64,000 bases of DNA from Sulfitobacter sp. EhC04 (GCF_001650875.1 NZ_LXYI01000021.1:1-64000); one strand, 5' to 3'; positions 9,266 to 18,367 are shown, counted from the first letter of the stretch. The notes: a model not told the origin generated them from the sequence alone. Program-made: numbers and translations.

Positions 9266-9290
9266 AATATTCTACCCCAAGTAGAATGTT
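9266..9290 (+). terminator. Hairpin after the Sel1 pair, possible terminator
   Basis: AATATTCTAC and GTAGAATGTT pair over ten positions (one G-T) around a five-base loop, seven bases after the stop codon. A T-run (TTTTTT) occurs about ten bases later, further away than in a classic intrinsic terminator, and the stem is AT-rich. Confidence 0.5.
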
Positions 9291-9555
9291 GAGGGACGAT
9301 TTTTTCGAAATGGTTGATAAACGCCTGAAAGAATAACAAAACGCTTCGAATTCCGGCGATTCTGAGATATCCTTTGCGCGTGGCGCGCCTTGGTTGCTAT
9401 TTTTTTGGATCAGGCAGTCGCGGTCGGTGTGATTTATCAAATTTTAATTTTTCAACGGTCGACGAGAACAGCTTGTACAGCGACCGGAACTGACAACCGA
9501 CCATTGCTGACAGGGAATTCGCGGCGCTGACCGCATATTATTAAAGGGAATTAAC
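9291..9555. other. Intergenic, probable promoter region of the fibre-like gene
   Basis: About 265 bases with lower GC than the flanks. I see no gene on either strand. AT-rich stretches (for example TTTATCAAATTTTAATTTTTC near 9430-9452) sit where a promoter for the gene starting at 9556 would be. A short purine-rich TAAAGGGAAT just before the ATG can serve as ribosome binding site. Confidence 0.5.
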
Positions 9556-10746
9556 ATGTCCATTACAGTATCGAGAATAAAGGGTAGCGCCGCGCTGGTG
9601 GCGGGTATCTATGCGCTGACATCAGGCATGGCGATGGCGGATATCGTCCACGCCGACGACGTGATCATAACTCGGTCGCTGTGCGTGGGTTTCGATTGCG
9701 CCAACGGCGAGGCCTTCGGTAGTGACACGATCCGGCTCAAGGAAAACAATCTGCGGATCAAGGCGATGGATACGTCAGTTGGCGCTTTCCCGACTGTGGA
9801 CTGGCAATTGACCTTCAACGATTCCACGAACGGGGGCGCCAACAAGTTTTCAGTCGATGAAATCGACAGTGGCAGAACCCCGTTCACCATCCTGTCCGGT
9901 GCGCGCACGAACTCTATATTTGTAAACAGCTCTGGCAGGGTTGGTTTCGGAACGGCGTCGCCGGTCACCGATCTGCATTCCAGGACTGGCAACACGCCCA
10001 CTTTGCGTCTTGAGCAGGACACATCCAGCGGGTTTGCGGCGCAGACATGGGATGTGGCCGGCAACGAGACCAGCTTTTTCATTCGTGACGCGTCCAACGG
10101 GAGCACATTGCCATTCCGCATCGCACCCGGTGCCGCGTCATCGTCCATTCATATTGCCGGCAACGAAAATGTGGGTATGAGCGCCGGGACAAGCCCCGAA
10201 GCGTCTTTGCACGTGAAGCGATCCAGCGGTCCTGCGAACCTTCTGATCGAAGCCAACGGCGGGGGCAATGATGCGTCCTTTGCGCTGGAAACCAGCGGTG
10301 CGGCTCCAGGCACATGGGAATTCCGCGCACAGGCAGATTCAGGTCGTCTGAACATCGGGGTTGTCGGTGGCAACACGCCGATCAAGGTTGACGAAGGCGC
10401 GGACAACAACCTGCTGAAGATTGGTGACAATGCGAATTCCGATGCGGTCATCATTACGGGCCAAATCATCGTGAACGGCACACCGCTGAACGTGCCGGAC
10501 TATGTGTTCGAACCTGACTACAAGCTCTTGCCGCTGGCGGAAGTCGAGGCGTTCATCGAAGCCAACGGTCACCTGCCGGGCGTCCCTTCGGCGAACAAGA
10601 TCAACTCCGAACTGCGCTTCAACGTCGTGGACATGCAACTGAAGCTGCTGGAGAAGGTCGAAGAACTGACCCTCTATACGCTTGAGCAGCAGGCGACGAT
10701 TTCAGAGCTGAAAGCAGAAGTCGAAACGCTGAAAAGCGCCAACTGA
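9556..10746 (+). CDS. Secreted fibre-like protein with C-terminal HLPGVPSA segment
   Basis: 396 residues with a signal peptide (about 1-28, ending AMAD). The middle is beta-rich with repeats of the fibre type (SGRVGFGTASPVTDLH; NVGMSAGTSPEASLHV; GRLNIGVVGGN). The C-terminal ~80 residues have the segment YVFEPDYKLLPLAEVEAFI, then EANGHLPGVPSA, then a heptad-like coiled coil (LLEKVEELTLYTLEQQA). That module occurs in tail-fibre-like and S74-associated proteins of bacteria, especially Bacteroidetes; here the chain ends without a recognisable peptidase. It is probably a trimeric surface or released fibre. Being next to a type II secretion locus makes it a candidate substrate (inference). An alternative is a domesticated phage-type fibre. 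Confidence 0.7.
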   Translation: MSITVSRIKGSAALVAGIYALTSGMAMADIVHADDVIITRSLCVGFDCANGEAFGSDTIRLKENNLRIKAMDTSVGAFPTVDWQLTFNDSTNGGANKFSVDEIDSGRTPFTILSGARTNSIFVNSSGRVGFGTASPVTDLHSRTGNTPTLRLEQDTSSGFAAQTWDVAGNETSFFIRDASNGSTLPFRIAPGAASSSIHIAGNENVGMSAGTSPEASLHVKRSSGPANLLIEANGGGNDASFALETSGAAPGTWEFRAQADSGRLNIGVVGGNTPIKVDEGADNNLLKIGDNANSDAVIITGQIIVNGTPLNVPDYVFEPDYKLLPLAEVEAFIEANGHLPGVPSANKINSELRFNVVDMQLKLLEKVEELTLYTLEQQATISELKAEVETLKSAN

Positions 10747-10765
10747 TCAGGGCGCATTGCGCCGG

Positions 10766-10814
10766 GGAAAACGCAAATCGCCGCTCCGTTTCCGGGGCGG
10801 CGGTTTGCGTTTCC
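10766..10814 (+). terminator. Long hairpin terminator after the fibre-like gene
   Basis: GGAAAACGCAAATCGCCGCTCC pairs almost fully with GGGGCGGCGGTTTGCGTTTCC (one bulged A, two G-T pairs) around GTTTCC. The 5' A-rich side and 3' T-rich side give it bidirectional-terminator character. It starts 20 bases after the stop codon. Confidence 0.75.
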
Positions 10815-10941
10815 GTGGGTTCGCATTGAGATCGAAATCTCAATGGGGTAGCTCTGTTCGGGCAGACCAAGACACCGTTTTTGGCGGGTTTCTACCATTG
10901 GCGGCGGACTGTCGTTTGACCACAAGAGATGCAGTGCACCC

Positions 10942-11832
10942 ATGAAACGTTCCCCCATGAAACTGTCGATTGTCGTGATCATGCACAACATGCGGCGCGA
11001 GGCGGCGCGCACGCTGTATTCCCTCAGCCTAGCACACCAGATCGGTGTGAAGCCTGACGATTACGAAGTGATCGTGATTGACAATGGCTCTTCTGCCCCG
11101 CTGGAGGAAGCCGACGTGACCCGTTTCGGGCCGCAGTTTCACTATCACTTCCACGAAACAAGCAGCAAATCCCCGGTCGGCGCGGTCAATCTGGGTGCGC
11201 AGATGGCGCAGGGTGAGGGGCTGGCGATTATCGTGGATGGTGCGCGCATGGCCACACCGGGCATTCTGCATTACACGATGTCGGCTTTCGCCGCATTTCC
11301 GGAGGCCGTTGTCTGTGCGCTGTCGTGGCATCTGGGGCCGGATGTGCAGCCCAAATCGACGCAGGAGGGGTACAATCAAACGGTCGAAGACGCCATGCTG
11401 GAACAGGCAGCCTGGCGCGGGGACGGGTATCGCCTGTTTGACATATCCACGATAGCGCCCTCGTCCGACACCGGTTTCTTTGGCGATTTCCCGGTGGAAT
11501 GCAGCTGGATCGCCCTTTCCCGGGACAGGTTCCTCGACTTGGGCGGCTTCGATCCGGCGTTCCAGTCACCGGGCGGGGGGTTCTGCAACCATGATTTCCG
11601 CAATAGGGTGCTGCAACAGCCCGACGTTGTTCCGGTCAAGCTGCTGGGCGAAGGCGTCTTTCATCAGGTGCATGGCGGGATCGCGACCAATGCACCGCCA
11701 AAAAACCACCCGTTGCAGTCCTTTCACGAAGAATACACACGTCTGCGTGGTACGCGCTTTGCCCCCGTTCCGGTGCCAAATCCGATCTATGTCGGCGGTA
11801 TGCCCGCCGCAGCGATGCCGTTTCTCAAATGA
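10942..11832 (+). CDS. Family 2 glycosyltransferase
   Basis: 296 residues (start at 10942, or five codons later). The N-terminus is a GT-A fold: LSIVVIMHNM, then VIVIDNGSSAP for nucleotide binding, and an acidic motif (IIVDGARM) where the metal-binding DxD would be. A later WIALSRDRFLDLGGFDPAF segment is typical of GT2 acceptor-side regions. There are no membrane helices, so it acts in the cytoplasm on a sugar acceptor that cannot be told from sequence. The stop overlaps the sulfotransferase start (ATGA), so the two probably decorate the same glycan or surface molecule. Confidence 0.85.
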   Translation: MKRSPMKLSIVVIMHNMRREAARTLYSLSLAHQIGVKPDDYEVIVIDNGSSAPLEEADVTRFGPQFHYHFHETSSKSPVGAVNLGAQMAQGEGLAIIVDGARMATPGILHYTMSAFAAFPEAVVCALSWHLGPDVQPKSTQEGYNQTVEDAMLEQAAWRGDGYRLFDISTIAPSSDTGFFGDFPVECSWIALSRDRFLDLGGFDPAFQSPGGGFCNHDFRNRVLQQPDVVPVKLLGEGVFHQVHGGIATNAPPKNHPLQSFHEEYTRLRGTRFAPVPVPNPIYVGGMPAAAMPFLK

Positions 11833-12698
11833 CCGCCCCGCCCGCATCCATCACGGCCATCGGAGGCCTGGGCGGCAGCGGCACACGTGTTTTTGCCGCG
11901 ATGTTGCGGCAGGCGGGGGTGTTCATTGGCGACGATCTGAACGGTCCGTTGGATAACCTGTGGTTTACCGTCCTGTTCAAACGCCGCGACTGGACCCGGA
12001 CACCGCCGCCCGTGTCGCAGATCGTGACCGCGATCCGGCTGTTCCGGCAGGCGATGACATTGGGCCTTTCCGCAGGATTGTCAGGGCCGGACAGGGCCAT
12101 GATCGAAGCGCTGCAACAGGACCTGCTGCCGGACGGCACATGGGACAGCGGGGCCAGGGTCGCACAGGCCCAGCACCTGCTGCAAAGCACGGCATCGCCG
12201 GTCGCCGGGGGCGGGCCATGGGGATGGAAGGAACCGAATACACATGTCTTTCTGCCCTATCTGGACCAGCTGCTGCCGGACTTTCGTTACATCCATATCG
12301 TGCGGGATGGGCTGGATATGGCTTTCAGCGACAACACCTGGCAGGCGCAGCACTGGGGTGACATCGTCGGCGTTGCGCCGGACCCCGATGCGCCGATGCG
12401 CGTCCGGCAGCTGCGCTATTGGCTCTCTGCGAACCGGCGCGCGCTGACCTATGGCCGGGCGCGGATGCCGGGCCGGTTCATGGTCATCAGATACGAGGAT
12501 TTCTGCGTCGACCCGATGCGCTATTGGCACCCGATCACGGCGCTGTCCGGTGGTAGGGCCGATGCGACGCCGCCCGCCGATCTGGTGCGGCCAACCAACA
12601 TCGGACGTGCGGGCACCCATGATCTGTCAGTATTTCCGGCCGATCTGCGGCGGGAGGTGAAGGCTTTTCAATTGGATTTGGTCAATTCGCAAGTTTGA
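11829..12698 (+). CDS. Sulfotransferase family protein
   Basis: 289 residues. The start has the PAPS-binding P-loop pattern of sulfotransferases (IGGLGGSGTRVFAAML, residues about 11-26). A later WGWKEPNTHVFLP segment and the IHIVRDGLDMAFSDN motif match the 3'-phosphate-binding region. No signal peptide or membrane helix is visible. It overlaps the glycosyltransferase gene by four bases, pointing to synthesis of a sulfated glycan, which is common in marine bacteria. The acceptor is unknown; deacylase or kinase alternatives are unlikely given the motifs. Confidence 0.8.
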   Translation: MTAPPASITAIGGLGGSGTRVFAAMLRQAGVFIGDDLNGPLDNLWFTVLFKRRDWTRTPPPVSQIVTAIRLFRQAMTLGLSAGLSGPDRAMIEALQQDLLPDGTWDSGARVAQAQHLLQSTASPVAGGGPWGWKEPNTHVFLPYLDQLLPDFRYIHIVRDGLDMAFSDNTWQAQHWGDIVGVAPDPDAPMRVRQLRYWLSANRRALTYGRARMPGRFMVIRYEDFCVDPMRYWHPITALSGGRADATPPADLVRPTNIGRAGTHDLSVFPADLRREVKAFQLDLVNSQV

Positions 12699-12740
12699 GG
12701 TATCCTGCCCGCATTGGATTTTTCAAAATTGAGTTTCACC

Positions 12741-15700
12741 ATGACAGATATCTCTGTGCCGACACGCCCCCACACGCTGCGACTTGTTCTGAGTGTTCTG
12801 ATTGTTGCCGTTCTTGCCTATCTGTTCTGGACCGGATCACGCTATCCGGCGCTGGACGAAAAGGCGATGATGTCGGGCGCGATCCAGCTTGAAGATTCGC
12901 TGAGCTTCGAGGCCAAGTTCCCGATCACGGCGGACATGACCCTGCCACAACGGATTTTCTGGTCCACGCTGAACTGGATCAATACCAACAAGAAGGGCAT
13001 GACCTTTGGCGTCCTGTTTGCCGCCGCCTTTCTGACGATGATCCCCTACCTGCGTCGCCGCAGCTTCAAGGGAGGGTTTGCCAATTCATTTATGGGCATG
13101 GTGATCGGCGCGCCGCTGGGTGTGTGTGTGAACTGCGCCGCCCCGATTGCAAAGGGCATGTATTCCGCCGGCCTGCGGGCGGAAACCACCCTCTCCGCGA
13201 TGATCGCATCGCCAACGCTCAACATCGTGGTCTTGACGATGGCGTTTTCGATCCTGCCGTTCTTCATGGCGGTGACAAAGATCGCGCTGAGCCTGCTGGT
13301 GATCCTGGTCATCGTACCGCTGATCTGCCGCACCCTGGCGCAGACTGAACTGCCCGAGGACGAGATTGTTTGCGCGATGACACCCGGTGGCGGGCTGATG
13401 GCGGGAAAGCGATTGGGCAACAGCCCGGTGGGGGCAGTGGTCAATGTGGCCAAGGAGTATCTGCAGAACCTGTGGTACATCATCAAGCTGACGGTCCCCC
13501 TGATGCTGCTTGCCGGTTTCCTGGGGACGGTGGCCGCCGTGTTCCTGCCGCAGGACATGATCACGGGTCTGGCCTTTTCGGTGCTGGCCCTGATCGCGAT
13601 TGCGCTGGTCGGGTTGTTCCTGCCGGTGCCGATCGCCTTTGACGTGGTGGTCACCGGGGCGCTGCTGAGCGCGGGGCTGTCGCATGGATATGTGATGGGG
13701 CTGCTGTTCACCTTGGGCACTTTTTCCGTCTATTCGTTCTTTATCGTCTGGCAGGCCATCGGTCTGCGGGCTGCCGGGCTGCTGGCTGCAGCGGTTGGCG
13801 TGCTGGGGATCATCGCGGGTCTGGGTGCGCAGATCTACTATGACAGGCAATCGGAACGCGCCCTGGACATTCTGTTGCAGGGTAACGCCGCACCCGTCAC
13901 CGCGCCGCTCTTCATGGCGGCAGAGGCGGCGGGGACCGATCCCTGGCAGGTGACCAGCGGCGACGCGGACCGGATCACATTGGCGGCCCAGCCGCTGAAA
14001 CCGCTATCCGAACCTGCGGAAACGGGATTCACCCGAATGGAGGCGAACACGATCGGCATCGACAAACCGGTCGAGTTCTCGTTTCGCGATATGTGGCCGC
14101 CGTTCTGGGAAGGCCGGTCGGTATCCTCCGGGGATATTGACCGTGACGGCGATCTCGACCTCGCCATCGCCTCCACCGAGGTGGGGTTGTATCTTTACCT
14201 GAATGACGGCCAAGGGGGGTTTGCCCGGCAGGAAGTCGACATGGGCCCGCTGGCCGATATGGCCGTGTTTCAGTCAGCCCTGGTGGATATCGACAACGAC
14301 GGCTGGCTTGATCTGTTCATTGGCACCTACCTGCAGGGCAATTACATCTGGCGCAACGTCGAGGGGCAGTTTGCCCCGAATACCCTGCGGGAGGTAACGG
14401 GAAGGGACAACGATATCCTCGCGCTGTCGCTCAGCTTTGCCGACGCGGACCGCGATGGCGATCTTGACGTCGCCCTCGGGAACTGGGCCGCTGGCTGGTA
14501 TCGCCGCATTCCCGGAGAGGAATCGCGCAACCGGGTGATATGGAACGATGGTGGGGCGCTTTCAGGGAAACAGTTCACCGATCTTCCGGGACTGCCGGGC
14601 GAGACGCTGAGCATCCTGTGGACCGATCTTGACAGCGACGGGGCCGCCGATCTGGTGGTTGGAAACGATTTCGACATCCCGGACTATTTCTATCGCGGTG
14701 ACGGGAAAGGCGGGTTGTCGATGATCGACCACGCCTCGGGATTGATCCCGCATACGACCACGACAACCATGGCCGTCAAGACGGCGGACCTGTCCAACGA
14801 CGGCACACCGGAAATTTACCTTGCGCAGATCGCGGGCCGGTCGTCAGGCGTGTCCAGAAAGCTCAAGATGCAGTCGCTGGACCAATATTGCGACGGTATC
14901 GCCGATCCGCAGGCCAAGGCGACCTGCACCAAGAACATGGAGATCAAGGCCTGGTACAAATCCGGCAACAACTTTGACCCGACCTATGCCAGCCGGTGCC
15001 AGGAACTGGAGGGGCGCTACAAGGACGAATGCCGCGCCATGCTGGTCAAGGACCTGGCGATCCAGAAAGAAGACCCCGGCATCTGCGCCTTGATCCCGGC
15101 GGGGCAGACCATTCCCCGCGCCTATTGCGACACGCATTTCATGCCGGTGCGCCAGCCACAGCCGGAAGAGATTGCGTTGACCCATCCGCAGATCCTGCGG
15201 TCCAACGTGCTGCTGTCCTGGGGAGAGAACGCCTATTCTGATCTGGCATCGGAGGTCGGCCTGGATGTCGGCGGCTGGAGCTGGGACACCAAGATATTCG
15301 ATTTTGACAATGATGGCTGGCAGGATGTGTACATCGTGAACGGCACCTGGGTGCCGAACGAGGTTTCGCCGTCAAACCTGTTTTTCCACAATCAGGGGAA
15401 CGGCACTTTCAAGGAAGCCTCCGGGCCCTTCGGGCTGGAAGACTACCTGATGACCGCCGCCGCAACGCAGTTCGACATGGACAATGACGGCGACCTGGAC
15501 CTGTTGACCCATCCGGTGAACGGCCCTCTGACCGTATTCCGCAACAACAGCCAGACCCAAGGCATCGTGTTCGAACTTGCGGATATGGCGGGCAACCGTG
15601 ACGGCATTGGCGCTGTGCTTCACCTGACAGATGGGAACGGGTTGACCCAGATGCGCGAGGTGCAGATGGGGGGCGGGTTCATGTCGTTCGACGCGCCGCG

Positions 15701-15839
15701 CGTGCATTTCGGATTGGGCGACCTTGGCCGCGCGACAAAACTGTCGCTGCGCTGGGCAGATGGCACTGAAACAGTGATCGAGGGCCAGCTTGACGCAGGC
15801 AACATTTACCGGATCAGCCGCACCGCCGGAAACGGTTAG
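12741..15839 (+). CDS. ArsP-like permease fused to VCBS repeats and ASPIC/UnbV domain
   Basis: 1032 residues from the ATG at 12741; an upstream TTG at 12714 is in frame but not needed. Residues ~1-370 are membrane-embedded and match the DUF318/ArsP permease family, including CVNCAAPIAKGMYSAGL followed by MIASPTLNIVV, with eight or more helices. The rest is presumably extracytoplasmic: about seven calcium-binding VCBS/FG-GAP repeats (DIDRDGDLD, DIDNDGWLD, DADRDGDLD, DLDSDGAAD, DFDNDGWQD, DMDNDGDLD and a weaker one), a cysteine-containing insert, and a C-terminal ASPIC/UnbV region as in CRTAC1-like proteins. No stop or frame break lies between the halves. It follows the sulfotransferase by 42 bases and may be co-transcribed. 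The transported substrate is unknown. Confidence 0.85.
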   Translation: MTDISVPTRPHTLRLVLSVLIVAVLAYLFWTGSRYPALDEKAMMSGAIQLEDSLSFEAKFPITADMTLPQRIFWSTLNWINTNKKGMTFGVLFAAAFLTMIPYLRRRSFKGGFANSFMGMVIGAPLGVCVNCAAPIAKGMYSAGLRAETTLSAMIASPTLNIVVLTMAFSILPFFMAVTKIALSLLVILVIVPLICRTLAQTELPEDEIVCAMTPGGGLMAGKRLGNSPVGAVVNVAKEYLQNLWYIIKLTVPLMLLAGFLGTVAAVFLPQDMITGLAFSVLALIAIALVGLFLPVPIAFDVVVTGALLSAGLSHGYVMGLLFTLGTFSVYSFFIVWQAIGLRAAGLLAAAVGVLGIIAGLGAQIYYDRQSERALDILLQGNAAPVTAPLFMAAEAAGTDPWQVTSGDADRITLAAQPLKPLSEPAETGFTRMEANTIGIDKPVEFSFRDMWPPFWEGRSVSSGDIDRDGDLDLAIASTEVGLYLYLNDGQGGFARQEVDMGPLADMAVFQSALVDIDNDGWLDLFIGTYLQGNYIWRNVEGQFAPNTLREVTGRDNDILALSLSFADADRDGDLDVALGNWAAGWYRRIPGEESRNRVIWNDGGALSGKQFTDLPGLPGETLSILWTDLDSDGAADLVVGNDFDIPDYFYRGDGKGGLSMIDHASGLIPHTTTTTMAVKTADLSNDGTPEIYLAQIAGRSSGVSRKLKMQSLDQYCDGIADPQAKATCTKNMEIKAWYKSGNNFDPTYASRCQELEGRYKDECRAMLVKDLAIQKEDPGICALIPAGQTIPRAYCDTHFMPVRQPQPEEIALTHPQILRSNVLLSWGENAYSDLASEVGLDVGGWSWDTKIFDFDNDGWQDVYIVNGTWVPNEVSPSNLFFHNQGNGTFKEASGPFGLEDYLMTAAATQFDMDNDGDLDLLTHPVNGPLTVFRNNSQTQGIVFELADMAGNRDGIGAVLHLTDGNGLTQMREVQMGGGFMSFDAPRVHFGLGDLGRATKLSLRWADGTETVIEGQLDAGNIYRISRTAGNG

Positions 15840-16606
15840 CCCTTGTGCCCCTTGAACTGGGCCAGGGTTACGCCTGCGGTTTCCAGCTCTGACCGGACGG
15901 CGGTAGCGATCTGAACGGCCTCGGCAGTATCGCCGTGCAGGCAGATCGTGTCGATCCTCGTCGGGATATGTTTGCCGCTTTCAGTAATGATTGCCCCGGC
16001 CTGCACCATTTCGACCATCCTCTTGCCTGCAAGGGCTGCGTCATGGATCACGGCACCGGGCAGGGACCGGTCCACCAGCGTGGCATTGTCGTTGTAAGCG
16101 CGGTCCGCGAAAATCTCTCCGGCCCAGGCGCAGCCGAGAGCCTCTGCCGCGCGCTGTTGTTCCGTGGCGGGGAGCACCATCACAATCAGGTCGGGTGCGA
16201 CACCCAGCGCCGCCTCGTACAAATCGCGGGCGAGATCGACGTCTTCGGAGGCCATGTTGGCCAAGGCACCATGCAGTTTGAGGTGGCGAACCTCAGCGCC
16301 CAGGCTGCGGGCCATGCCGACGCTGGCAGCAACCTGGTAGCGGACCTGGTTTTGCAGCGTGGCGCGCGGCACCGACATGCGGTTGCGGCCAAACCCGGCA
16401 ATATCCATAAATCCCGGATGCGCGCCGATGCCCACCCCGTTGTCGTGGGCGATGCGCATGGTCGCGGCCATCACATCGGCATCCCCGGCGTGGCCGCCAC
16501 AGGCGATATTGGCAGAGGTGACAATATCCAGAAGGGCTGCATCATTGCCCATCTTCCAGGCACCATAGCTTTCGCCCATATCGGCGTTCAGATCGACGGA
16601 TGGCAT
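15836..16606 (-). CDS. pxpA: 5-oxoprolinase subunit PxpA (LamB/YcsF family)
   Basis: 256 residues from the ATG at 16606, which gives the standard N-terminus MPSVDLNADMGESYGAW. Family motifs follow: SANIACGGHAGD, GAHPGFMDIAGFGR and VRHLKLHGALANMA. With PxpB and PxpC it performs ATP-dependent opening of 5-oxoproline (pyroglutamate) to glutamate in the cytoplasm. It lies one base beyond the pxpC stop and is the last gene of the operon. Its stop overlaps the stop of the convergent permease fusion by three bases. Confidence 0.93.
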   Translation of the reverse strand: MPSVDLNADMGESYGAWKMGNDAALLDIVTSANIACGGHAGDADVMAATMRIAHDNGVGIGAHPGFMDIAGFGRNRMSVPRATLQNQVRYQVAASVGMARSLGAEVRHLKLHGALANMASEDVDLARDLYEAALGVAPDLIVMVLPATEQQRAAEALGCAWAGEIFADRAYNDNATLVDRSLPGAVIHDAALAGKRMVEMVQAGAIITESGKHIPTRIDTICLHGDTAEAVQIATAVRSELETAGVTLAQFKGHKG

Positions 16607-16607
16607 G

Positions 16608-17633
16608 TCACGACTCCTCTTCAAATGGGTTTGCATTGGCAGACACCGCGCCGCCAATCAGTTGATAGGCCAGCAGATCACGCATTTCAGCGGGATTGCG
16701 GACCAGTGGATAGCGTTTGCCGGGCAGGGCCTTCAGATCAGCGGCAGCGCGCTGTTCAATGGCGATGGCCTTGTCCAGCGAGACGAACTCGAACCGGATT
16801 GCGGCACCGGTCGGGGCCTGTGCGACGCGCGGCAGATCGGCGGGAAGGACAGTCGCGATGCGCGGATAGCCACCGGTTGTCTGGCTTTCGCACATCAGCA
16901 CGAAGGGCGCGCCGTCGCCGGTGATCTGGATGTCACCCTGCACAATCACTTCAGAGACGATGCTCAATTGACCGTCAGAGAAGAACCCCTCGCCATCACT
17001 GTCCATCCGGACGCCCTGCCGGTTGGCGCGTGGATCGCGTTTGAACGTTGTCTGGGTAAAGCGGTCGCGTGTTTCAACGCTGAAATGACCCGTCTGCATG
17101 CTTTCCACCACATGGACGGTGCCGCCATCGAAACGGTTGTCGCGCGGCAGGGCCATGCCGGTATCCGATCCCTTGTCGGGGCCGATTGCCAGCGTGTCGC
17201 CGGTTTTCAGCGCTGCCCCCAGCCCCGCGCTCAGGTGGCTGGACCGCGACCCCATCAACTCTGGCGTGGCGAGCCCGCCGCCGATGTGCAGATAACCATA
17301 GGTCCCGCCCGTTGCCCCGCCAATGGTCAGCTTCGCACCCGCAGGCAAAAGATGGCTGGCATTCCAGATAATCGCAGCCCCGTCGATATTGGCCGTCATC
17401 GCGGCCCCGGTGAGGGCAATGCGCAGGTCGGTGTCGCTGGTAAACGTGCCACCTGCGCCGACCATTTCGATGGCGGCACCGGCGGGCTGGCGCAGCAGGG
17501 CGGCGCCCTCGTGCAGGGCAATGGGATCGGCAGCACCGCCCTTGGTCAGCCCCTGCGCGCGGTATCCCGTGCGGCCGAAATCCTGAATGCTCAGCGCCGG
17601 GCCGGCCTGCACAACGGTCAATGTCGCGCTCAT
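16608..17633 (-). CDS. pxpC: 5-oxoprolinase subunit PxpC (AHS2 domain)
   Basis: 341 residues. The N-terminal VVQAGPALSIQDFGRTGYR is the signature of the biotin-dependent carboxyltransferase-like AHS2 family. Later segments RVDGxxxF-like (GVRMDSDGEGFFS) and PFVLMCESQTTGGYPRIA are also characteristic. In the PxpABC enzyme this subunit works with PxpB on ring activation. It overlaps the pxpB stop by four bases and precedes pxpA directly, so all three are made together. Confidence 0.93.
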   Translation of the reverse strand: MSATLTVVQAGPALSIQDFGRTGYRAQGLTKGGAADPIALHEGAALLRQPAGAAIEMVGAGGTFTSDTDLRIALTGAAMTANIDGAAIIWNASHLLPAGAKLTIGGATGGTYGYLHIGGGLATPELMGSRSSHLSAGLGAALKTGDTLAIGPDKGSDTGMALPRDNRFDGGTVHVVESMQTGHFSVETRDRFTQTTFKRDPRANRQGVRMDSDGEGFFSDGQLSIVSEVIVQGDIQITGDGAPFVLMCESQTTGGYPRIATVLPADLPRVAQAPTGAAIRFEFVSLDKAIAIEQRAAADLKALPGKRYPLVRNPAEMRDLLAYQLIGGAVSANANPFEEES

Positions 17634-18367
17634 GCCAGCACCTCCCTGCTCGCGCCGCCGTCGCCGGATTGATCATTGCTGCGGATTTTCTCCAGTTCGG
17701 CGGTGTTGATCGCAGGAAAGCACAGCTCATCTCCCGGCGAGAGGGCAAAGGCTTCCTCGCTTTCGGGGCGGAAGGTGCGGAACGCGGTCTGGCCGATGTG
17801 ACGCCAGCCGGTGGGGGAGGCATTGGTGAACAGCACCAGTTGCCGGATCGCGATGATCAGCGCACCGGCGGGAACGGATTTCGACAGAGTCTGTTGGCGG
17901 GGAATGTTCCAGGTCTCGCTCAGCTCGCCCAGATAGGGCTGGCCGGGGGCGAAACCGATGGTCAGCACACGCACCCGTGCTTCGGAGATTTGCCGGATCG
18001 CCTCGTCCGGGTCGACACCGGCCACTTCGGCGGCTTCCTCAAGCTGCGGCGCAAGATCGGTGCCGTAGACTGTGGGGATGTGCCAAAGGGTCCGACCGGG
18101 GGGCAGATCGGCCTTGTACCAATCGCGGCTGGACAGCAGGTCATTCAGCCTTTCGGTCATCTCCTCGGCCGGTGTCAGGGCAAGGTTCACTTGCAGGAAG
18201 GTGGAAACAAGCGATGTGCTTGTCTCGGTGACCTCTGGCCAATCCGCGCCCTCGACCGCCGCGCGCAGGGCCAGTGCGGCGCGGTTGGCGGGTTCTGTCA
18301 TCGCCTCGGCAAAGGTGATCAGAATGCCGGACAGCCCGACACGGCGGATTTGCGGCCAGTCAGTCAT
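17630..18367 (-). CDS. pxpB: 5-oxoprolinase subunit PxpB (AHS1 domain)
   Basis: 245 residues. AHS1-domain features include the VPTVYG-like motif (HIPTVYGTDLAPQLEEAA) and the G-FAPGQPYLGEL loop (IGFAPGQPYLGELSETW). It forms the heteromeric 5-oxoprolinase with PxpC and PxpA. The start lies eight bases inside the end of the upstream carrier gene, so the transporter and enzyme genes appear translationally coupled. Confidence 0.93.
   Translation of the reverse strand: MTDWPQIRRVGLSGILITFAEAMTEPANRAALALRAAVEGADWPEVTETSTSLVSTFLQVNLALTPAEEMTERLNDLLSSRDWYKADLPPGRTLWHIPTVYGTDLAPQLEEAAEVAGVDPDEAIRQISEARVRVLTIGFAPGQPYLGELSETWNIPRQQTLSKSVPAGALIIAIRQLVLFTNASPTGWRHIGQTAFRTFRPESEEAFALSPGDELCFPAINTAELEKIRSNDQSGDGGASREVLA

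Noticed and set aside
15935-16924. 329-codon plus-strand frame opposite pxpA and pxpC
   Set aside because: It is the reverse shadow of two well-supported genes and has no recognisable domains or ribosome site.
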